This document shows, piece after piece, positions 56,630 through 64,000 of a stretch of 64,000 bases of DNA. The stretch comes from Malania oleifera (lineage: Eukaryota; Streptophyta; Magnoliopsida; Santalales; Ximeniaceae): the NCBI RefSeq assembly GCF_029873635.1, contig NC_080420.1:57075457-57139456 (forward strand), in the 5' to 3' direction. Below the pieces are notes generated by a model. The model saw nothing but the letters and a program-made list of their open reading frames with translations, ran no database searches and had not been told where the DNA came from. How positions within the stretch are numbered: the first letter of the stretch is position 1; each line of letters opens with the position of its first letter. Made by a program: the position numbers and the translations under genes.

Positions 56630-58504
56630 TGAAATTAGGATGTAATCCCAAGAGGGGGGTGAATTGGGTTATTTAAAATTTGTTTGCAGAATTCCTTTTT
56701 ACTTTAACCCTTGATTATCTAAACTTCAATGATTTTTACAAACAATATATCTATTCAGTGACCTTGCTATACCAATTGGAAGTTCTAGACATGAGCACAA
56801 ATATGTATATGAATGTAAAGATCAATACAAGATCTAAATTTACAACATGAAATCAAGAATTAATAAATTCAGTGAACTAATTATTCAGAATATGATTTTC
56901 AGCTGGAATCGATGAGATTTACAAAAAAAATGATTTTAGCATTGAAGGTTTGTTTATCTCAGCAAGTATACTTCAATAAAATGATTAAATACAAATCCTT
57001 TTTGCTTCAGATGATTTAATCAAAGGTTTAAAACCTTGGCTCTTCTGATTTTTAATCCAACATATAAACAGCAAACTATAGGAGTTCTTGTTTTAATCAA
57101 AAATTAATTTTCATTCAACAGATTTTTCAATACTCTGCAATATCAATGTTCAGCACTTTCTCAAATATTCAACAAGATTCAATACTCTAACAAGTTCTTA
57201 ATGAAAGTAAAATCATAAACGCAGGTTATATCTTGCAGAAATTAAAAAGTTAAAGGAAGAAGAAGCTGAACACCTTTATTTTTTCAAGGTTCGGCCACAG
57301 CCTACGTCCTTGCCTCAAGCAACCCGCTGTGAGGATTTCCTTTCCAACTTCGTTACCAAGTGAAGTAAAACCTCTCTCCGTTCAAGGTGGAGTTCGCCTC
57401 TCTAACAAGAACAACCTCTCGCTAGGCAATGATTCACAATACCCGAATCGTCAAAACAATACAACCAAAGCAACAATTGCTTGTACAAGAGAAAGCTCCT
57501 CAAATGAGCAGATTAGTACACGTTAGAATCAAAAATACTTCAAATAACACAATATGAAAGTTGAAGCTCGAAAGTATATCACAAGAAATCTGATTTACGT
57601 GTGTATGTTTCGAAAGAACATATCAAAATTTCTTTTGTTTGCTGCAAGAACACAGCAGTAGTATAAACAAAAAAATGTGTGTGCCGTTCTCTTTTTCGTT
57701 GTGTGTTCTTACCCTAATGTGCGAAAATATAATTTTTAAATAGTACTCTAGGGTTTCAAAAAGTTTCCCTCAAATTTTCTCTCAATTTGGAAACCAATCA
57801 TGCAAGTTTTGGAAACAAGATCAGCATTGTTAAACGTTTAAACATACGCATCAATCGACTATACTCGAGAGGTCAGTCGCCTATGCTCTTTAAAAAATAG
57901 CGCATTCTGAAAGTCAGAATGGGGTCAGTCGATTGTGCCCTATAGGTTAGTCGTCTATGCCTATTCTGTTTGAATATTTTCAAAGTCAGTAGCACTATAG
58001 TCGCCTAATGAACCATCATCAGTCACCTGTACTTTTAGTAACACTTGAAAATAGTAACACTTGTTTTTCAATGTTTTGGTTCCAAACTCAAATTCATATA
58101 TATTGGAAAACTTAATTTGGACTTTGAGTAAATATTTTGCATGTATAAAATCAGGTATCTAAGTCCAATAATATATCCTAGGAGCTTCAATCATTCAATA
58201 TTGGAATTTGAAGTACTTACATGAGACTTTGATACAATTTTCCGATCTAAGTGCCTAAGTCTCCATGTTGTGAAGCTTCCAAGATTCTTCTGAGCTTTAT
58301 GCACTACTTCAACGAGCTTCATGTCCCACATGACTTGATTGCTTTAATTCCTTCATGATTCATGACTTTAAGTATACATATCATTTAAGCTCTACAAGTA
58401 TTCTCACAAAAACACTTAAGTCTTGAAACTCAAACTTACATAGACATGTTAAGTAACCTTGATTTGTTATCATCAAAACGAGATTAAGCCTTGTTAGGCC
58501 AACA
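56630..58504 (+). mobile_element. Solo LTR of the 'aatcccaagagg' family, copy 2
   Basis: 1875 bp beginning 'tgaaattaggatgtaatccc' and ending 'ttaggccaaca', with the perfect duplication 'aagga' at 56625-56629 and 58505-58509. It shares the head and the 'aaggttcggccacagcctac' block with 17689-19672. Its core holds 'cagtcgcctatgctc' and 'cagtcgattgtgcc' type motifs (57850-58030) in place of the 'ttcgggtgcccgaa' motifs of the other copy. Non-coding; the TG/CA ends fit an LTR. Confidence 0.82.
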
Positions 58505-58509
58505 AAGGA

Positions 58510-58856
58510 GAAAGTTGTTGGAGCAATCTGACTTTGTGGCCACTAGCCCATACTGAGTCAAATTATTTGAACAGATTTTTAAAAGGCAAAAGCCTAAGGC
58601 GAGGTGTTTTACCTCAAATGAGACAAGGAAAAAGCCTCAATGCAGTAAGGCATAAGCCTTTAGGCAATTTAATTTTAATTTTAAAATATGTAAAAAAATA
58701 ATTTTATATACACTAGAAAAAAAAGGAATAACTTGGAATCACAAATAGAATACATAAGAAGCAAATATGATTTCTAAACAAAACGTAGGACATTTAATCC
58801 TTAGAAGCTCAAATAGAGAAATGAAAGCTTATTTCTATTCAATTATACGCGCGCAC

Positions 58857-58910
<54 letters not shown>

Positions 58911-59991
58911 CAGTTCATAGTGCCACATACATAGTAGCAGAAAACTTTTTCATAAATGACAGATTAAAAACCAGCTCAGATCTATGCTAAATAAAAAAAA
59001 AATAAGAAAACCTGCATTAGATTTGTTAGAGAGATAAACTGAGCTTGATCAAGAGGCAGAGAGAATTAGACTGTCGAAGAGAAAAATCAAGCCTCAATCT
59101 GTTGCAAGACAAATTTTGTCAATCAAGTCCCAAAACTGTTGTCATTGGAGATGGAGATGGGAATGTAACAGAGGTTGTCAGAGTAGAGAGACAAAGGTAA
59201 CCACTTTGCCAAGTGGAAGCAAAAGTGACAGTATGAAAAAAAGTGTGCAAAGTTATCAAACATATGATCAATGCACCTTAAGAGTATGCAAATAATATTA
59301 TTTACATATATATATATAAATACCATATATAATTTTTTTTTTCTTTAAACATAAAATATACTGTGATAGTTTGATGAATATTTTTTATGGTACGCAAAAG
59401 CATACCTTGTGTATAGAATATTGCAATCCATTAACTTAAGGCAGAAAAACTACAGATTTTATCCAAACTTCAATCAAATATGGGAATTAACACATGAAGC
59501 GGAGACTTGTCCCCATGCCTTACGCAAATTGAGTAAACATAGCAGAGACCATTAGCATGATAGAGGACAAACATAGAGAGAGCTCTAACTTTCTGACCCT
59601 TTCAAACCCTCATTTGCTTTTTATAAAATATCATATATATATATTGAGACAAAGAACAGAGAATGACAATCTAAGGGAAGACAAGAAGTCCTCGTAACTG
59701 AAAAAATAAAACAAAAGGAAAAATTAAAAAACAAATAAAAGAATAAAACTCTAATGTAACTAAATCAAAAATTGACTATCACATGGAAAGTCACTATTGA
59801 ATTCACTCTCCTAATAAGACTTGTCACCCCATTTCTTAATTATCATTGACAAACCACCCTTGCTAAGTTTCTCCCTCAAGTGGAATCAATCATGCTCCCC
59901 ACAACAGTGCAACTACCATCATTATTTCTTTTTAAAGCTTTCTTAGAGAACTTAGCTCAGAATCAAGCAGTTTTTCACCAAAAATTTTGAA
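58510..59991. other. Non-coding stretch with microsatellites
   Basis: It contains a GA microsatellite of about 25 units (58858-58908), TA runs near 59304-59318 and 59634-59643, and otherwise AT-rich sequence. Words like 'gcctaaggcgaggtg' near 58590 and 'aggcataagcctttaggc' near 58650 form short palindromes. No gene was recognised. Confidence 0.5.
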
Positions 59992-60172
59992 GGGGAGCTT
60001 AGACACAACAGTAAGGTTGTCGTCATGTGAACTGGAGGCCACAGATTCGAGGCGTGGAAACAGCCTCTTGCAAAAAAGCAAGGTAAGGCTGCGTACAATA
60101 GACCCATTGTGGTCCGCCACTTCACTGGTCCCCGCATACACGGGAACTTTGTGCACCGGGCTGCCCGTTTTT
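59992..60172 (+). mobile_element. Au-type SINE
   Basis: About 180 bp. It has the tRNA-derived head 'ggggagcttagacacaacag', a B-box-like 'agattcgagg', then 'ggaaacagcctcttgcaaa', 'aaggctgcgtacaatagacc' and the end 'gtgcaccgggctgcccg' with a T run. This wording is that of the widespread plant Au SINE, which is transcribed by RNA polymerase III and moved by LINE enzymes. A TTTA repeat follows. A target duplication was not found. Confidence 0.85.
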
Positions 60173-60649
60173 ATTTATTTATTTATTTATTTACTTTTTA
60201 TGTTTGACCCCATTCCCTTCGACAAGTATCAACCTTATTAGACCCATCAAAATGCTAGCTTTCCATCACTATGCGATGCCTTTGGACTTCCACTATTTGT
60301 CTGAGTCTTAGCCTTTAAAACATCTTCCAACATCAATATTATCAATTTTTCACCTTAGGTACCATTGCCTCCTAATCCCGTTAAGAGAACCAACCTTTTA
60401 TAAGCAATGAATTTTATAAGAGAGAAAAAAGTACCCAAAAAAAAAAACACTAGCAAAGAGGGAGAATAAGACATCCTCCAAGAGAAAAGAAGAAAAACAA
60501 AGCAGCAAGACAGCACTTTCTATAATTACAAAACAGCTCTAATGAAGTAAAGCAACCCACTACCGCTATAAGTATGCCAACATTAAATGCCAAAAAAACC
60601 CACTCGTGGAAACCAACAATTACACAAGGAACACCACTTGATGTAAAAC

Positions 60650-60911
60650 GGCAATAGAATATCAAAAACAGAGAGAGAAATGGGGGAAAATTAAGGGAGA
60701 GAAACAGACAGGAAAGAAGCGGATGAAATATGAAAGAAGAGGGAAAGAAGGCGCTGCAGGCAGAACAGAGAACAGAGAAAAAATTAGAGACAGAATAGAG
60801 TTAAATAAAATAGAGAGAAGAAACAGAATCAAAGGCAGAACAGAATAAGGGAAGAAAAAAGAAGAAGAAAGGGGGAGGAAGAAGGAAGAAGAAGGAGAAG
60901 AGAGGAAGGGC

Positions 60912-60951
<40 letters not shown>

Positions 60952-61450
60952 AGAAAGAGAAATTGACAGGGAATTCTGATTCAAATCTGATAAGTGATTG
61001 TTTCATACATTACAAAAAAAGTACCATTATTTTTGCAATTTCTTGCTTTAGTTGGAGTTGTTTTGTAAATATTTGTTTTAGTTAATATTAGATGTATCAC
61101 ATTCGAATCAGTATCCCCTGTTAGTTTCCCTCTATGTTCTGTCTCTAATAACACTTTCCCCTTCTTCTTCCCCTTCTGTTCTGTTCTGTTCTCTGCTGCC
61201 CAGCAGCCTCCTTTCTTCTCTCCTCTGTTATTCTTCTGCTCCTTGACATAGGACAGCAAAAGAATATCAGAAACACAGAGAGAGTTGATGGAGAATTAAG
61301 GGACAGAAACAGAGAGAAGAAAAAGGGGAAAAAAAAAAAAAGAGGGAAAGAAGGTGCTGCAGGAAAAATAGAGCAGAAAACAAAAGAAATTAGAGACAGA
61401 ATAAAGAGCTAAAGAAGAACAGAGAGACCGACAGAAGGAGAATTAGAGAT
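60650..61450. repeat. Purine-rich direct repeats with an inverted partner between
   Basis: 60650-60840 and 61252-61450 are related direct repeats sharing 'aagagggaaagaagg(c/t)gctg' and 'aattagagacagaata(g/a)ag', about 605 bp apart. Between them, 61130-61240 reads as an inverted partial copy ('ctctatgttctgtctcta', 'ttctgttctgttctctgctg'). A GA microsatellite lies at 60916-60946. The Ser/Leu-rich frame on the minus strand comes from this tract and is not a gene. Confidence 0.65.
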
Positions 61451-61589
61451 AGAACGTAAGGAGGAAGAAAGAAAAAGAATATATACAGAGATTGTATCAA
61501 TTCTTTTGTAGAAAATAAAAATCGAATATTTATACAAATTTTTCCTGTCCTTAATTTTTAAGGCACAAAACTTGCAGTATACAAGGCAG

Positions 61590-61960
61590 TTCACCGTCAC
61601 CATTCTAATACAAAGCAAATTAATAGAAGTATCAATTTTCTTGAAAATTCAGGCATTTCTTTCCATCCATATAGACCAAAAGATAGCAATAAATGAACAC
61701 TGCCACAAAAGCTTTTTCTCTCTTTCCTGCTTCCAAACTCCCTAACAACATTGCATAAAACGCCCCCAAGGAGGAAGGGCACACCCAACTCTCTCCAAAA
61801 ATACCAAACTACTTATTCCTGTTAAGAGTTCCATGAACAACTGTTACTCCCTAGCATTTTTTTCGCTTAATCCTTTGTTTCCAATTTGCTACCTTAGAAC
61901 CCATCTCCCAAAACCCTTGTGCTCGACTCCCTTGGCCCTTAGACAAAATAGCAGAGGTAA
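61590..61960 (-). pseudogene. L1-type LINE tail relic
   Basis: Minus-strand frames around 61640-61800 give 'LEAGKREKKLLWQC' and 'IFWSIWMERNA', typical of the zinc-binding end after the plant L1 reverse transcriptase (usually W-x-I-W-x-E-R-N). Shifts are needed to join the pieces. It would be the 3' end of a 5'-truncated copy. Ends and duplication were not defined. Confidence 0.5.
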
Positions 61961-63190
61961 AAAAAAGTCCTAACTACGAAATTACCCTTCAGCAGAGAGT
62001 ACACCTTTGCCTGAGTTGAAGGCAAAACCAATCCATCAGCTTTTACTTGCCTCAAGTGTGTTGCAAGCCTGTCAGCCAAAAACAACAAAGCCTGATCTAT
62101 TTAACTCCCTGATTTTGGGCCTGGGCTTTTATATTGTCCTTCCTGATTAAACCACTAGTTTGCTTCAGATGGGCCAATGCATTTAAAAGACGAGGATGGG
62201 CTGTAACCAAAAAATGTCCCAGTGGGGCTTTCATAGAATCTATTTGGGTCTTGCTATAACCACGTGAACGAAGAGCCTTTTATAAATATTTTAAAAAAAA
62301 AAAATATTAACAAATGATCCTAAAAGCAGACAAGTTAACAGAAAAAGGTGCAAAATGTACACATTTTAGCCAAAGGCACACATCTCATATGGAAAGATGA
62401 ATGCTTTTTAGAAGTCCAACCTTTTAAATTGCATATCGCATTGAGATGCACCTTAAATGCCTTTTAAAACATTAATTTGAATAAGGAAAATAGGTTCTCA
62501 CTCAAATGCTATTTTCATTTGTGATATGAAAGGATATAATTATCAGAACCATCATCAGAAGAATCCGCTGTCTGTTATGGTTGACAATTGAGATTGATCA
62601 GGAAGAGAAGAAACCAGTGACATGGTAGAGCAAGTAGTGAGGAGGAAGAAATTGACAAGAATGCGAAGGAACCTACTGCTTAGGTATGTACAGTCCTCCA
62701 TCAATTGGAAGCAATCTGAGGCCCACAGAAATTAAATAAATTGTTTCAACTTTCAATCATGTTTGCACCATTCCCTGCAGAGATGCTCAGCATCAGTTGC
62801 ATGCTATTGTCGATGCAGTACTTAGTTTGATTTTTGCCCTAAGTCATTAATCAGCTTGGATTTTTTTCTGATTCAGACTCATCAGTTGCACATCTTGAGT
62901 TATGGTTCTGGAGTTGGCCATCATTTTGCTTCTTTTGCTATGGCAGCTTTGTATTGTGGAGGGCTTAAGTTTGATGCTCGTTATCATGTTTGTGATCTCC
63001 AGAGTGCTGGTCTTTTAAACTTTTCTTGCAAAACCAGGGAAGCATGCCAATTATATGACTTATAATGGTCGAGAGAATTAACTGTGTGAAGATTGGTTGG
63101 GCACAGTACATGCTATATTCCCAGACATTGTCCTAGTTCTGTTCAACAACTCCCTCTTTGCTGTTTTAGGTCAAACTTTGAGGTGGGAAA
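61961..63190. other. Non-coding stretch, no gene recognised
   Basis: AT-rich with a poly-A run near 62292. A small plus-strand frame (62856-63065) contains 'YGSGVGHHFASFAMAALYC' but has no recognised relatives or splice context. No CPSF73-II exon was found. Confidence 0.45.
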
Positions 63191-63581
63191 CAATGATGTA
63201 GCCAGACTTTGGAGACAGGGTCATCCCATAAGGCTATATTCTTCTTTTAGAAAATTTTAACTATTTTTTTACTTTAGGTGTTTTGTTCTTGTTTAGGAAA
63301 CTAGTATCTTCTTTTCCAAGTATAATAACCTATAAATATATAGATGAGATTGTGTTGAAAAGTTTCAAATCTATTTAGTCAACTTTCCTATTTTTCTAAG
63401 AGAATCTCAGCTGTAAATGTGTGAATATCCTAGAATATTTAGTTTCCTTAGAAGTTAGCATCTTTGGTTCCTTCCTTCTTGGTTCTTTCCTTCTATTATC
63501 CTGCTGTACATCTATTTATACAAACCTGTACCTATGTTATGATTAATGAGAATTATTTCCACAAGAAGCTATCTCATTCTA
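63190..63581 (+). repeat. LTR of a copia element entering at the right edge (left boundary uncertain)
   Basis: Sequence with a TATA-like 'cctataaatatatag' (63330-63344) leads to 'gctatctcattcta' just before a primer site. The layout is that of a copia LTR. The start could not be placed because the second LTR is outside the window. Confidence 0.5.
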
Positions 63582-63583
63582 GA

Positions 63584-64000
63584 TGGTATCAGAGCTAGGT
63601 CCGGCTCTTGGCCTTGTGTAAACCCTAGTTTCCCATGGCGTCTCCAATCTGACCCTAGTCTCTATAGGGTTTTCTTCCTTGTTCAACTCTACCTTAATCT
63701 CTTCTGCTGCTGTAGCCATGGCTAAACCCAAAACCAAACCTGAAACTTCTGCTCTACTTACTGCCAATAATCTTGCTCCTCGTGCTGCTGGTAACACAGA
63801 TTTGGCTACTGCCAATATTTCTGCACAGCGGCCTTACTCTAATCAAAGGAGGTTGGAAGATAAACCTCGAGTATGGTGTGACTATTGCAATAAGCCACAC
63901 CACACTCGATAAAATTGCTCAAAACTCCATGGAAAGCCAGCAAACTGGAAGAGTAACAAATCTGGACCCTCTGGCAGCAATCATGCAGTCCCTAAAGCCA
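63584..64000 (+). mobile_element. Start of a copia element: primer site and shortened gag
   Basis: The primer site 'tggtatcagagc' is at 63584-63595. An ATG at 63718 opens 'MAKPKTKPETSALL', then 'RPYSNQRRLEDKPRVWCDYC' with a zinc-knuckle start (C-x2-C, then H), which a TAA interrupts at 63910. After it 'CSKLHGKPANWK' completes the knuckle. The usual capsid core before the knuckle is missing, so gag has an internal deletion. The element continues past the window. Confidence 0.75.

Noticed and set aside
59992..60172. A tRNA gene suggested by the B-box-like 'agattcgagg'
   Set aside because: No cloverleaf or acceptor stem can be formed, and the sequence matches an Au SINE along its length.
60662..61006. 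114-codon Ser/Leu-rich frame, resembling a membrane protein
   Set aside because: It is the translation of a purine-rich tract with a GA microsatellite; the hydrophobic look is a low-complexity effect.
62856..63065. 69-codon frame with 'YGSGVGHHFASFAMAALYC'
   Set aside because: No recognised family, no splice or promoter context; may be chance, so it is only mentioned in the regional entry.
53311..64000. Search for the CPSF73-II metallo-beta-lactamase exons (HxHxDH region and ESTYA-type motif)
   Set aside because: No minus-strand segment with those motifs was found by eye; short exons could be missed, but none can be supported.

Overview
This is repeat-rich plant nuclear DNA, very probably from a flowering plant with a large genome. 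It is AT-rich, full of decayed LTR retrotransposons, MITEs, LINE and SINE pieces and microsatellites. The one credible host gene has plant-type exons split by very long introns. There are no bacterial operons, rRNA genes, recognisable tRNA genes or CRISPR arrays. The species cannot be named from the sequence.

Left part (1-20.2 kb): a stack of nested insertions, each dated by its target-site duplication (TSD). A Tat/Ogre-like LTR (1-828, 15106-15723, 20057-about 20200) was hit twice. The first hit is a degenerate chromodomain-type (Tekay/Del-like) Ty3/gypsy element (829-15105). This element carries a second element with 2.5 kb LTRs and only 526 bp of interior (5051-10650, perfect TSD). The second hit is a solo LTR (15724-20056, perfect TSD), which contains another solo LTR (17689-19672, perfect TSD).

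Middle-left (20.2-34.8 kb): microsatellites and AT-rich sequence, then a tandem duplication of about 2.8 kb (22818-25590 and 25622-28423). The duplication abuts a minus-strand Ty1/copia element (28328-31957, perfect TSD) and copied the first 98 bp of its LTR. A six-unit minisatellite (32.1-32.6 kb) and a short MITE follow.

Right part (34.8-64 kb): the 3' half of a minus-strand gene for plant CPSF73-II, the INTS11-like beta-CASP metallo-beta-lactamase endonuclease homologue. Four exons with matching splice phases lie at 53206-53310, 41759-41900, 41064-41160 and 34843-35649. The 5' exons, with the metallo-beta-lactamase metal-binding motifs, were not found and probably lie beyond the right edge. 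The introns (5.4 kb, 0.6 kb, 11.3 kb and at least 10.7 kb) hold a MULE transposase relic, an RTE LINE tail, a hAT-like element, a gypsy relic and a copia pseudo-element with its own insertions. They also hold paired inverted MITEs, a solo LTR with perfect TSD, an Au-type SINE and an L1-like tail. At the right edge a further copia element begins.

No new enzymatic or defence system was seen. The most interesting points are the resolved insertion chronology, the huge-LTR element with almost no interior, LTRs carrying clusters of CGTCGACGA-type palindromes, and an LTR family whose core palindromes differ between copies. The other is the inverted MITE pair flanking a frame-neutral 105-bp CPSF73-II exon.
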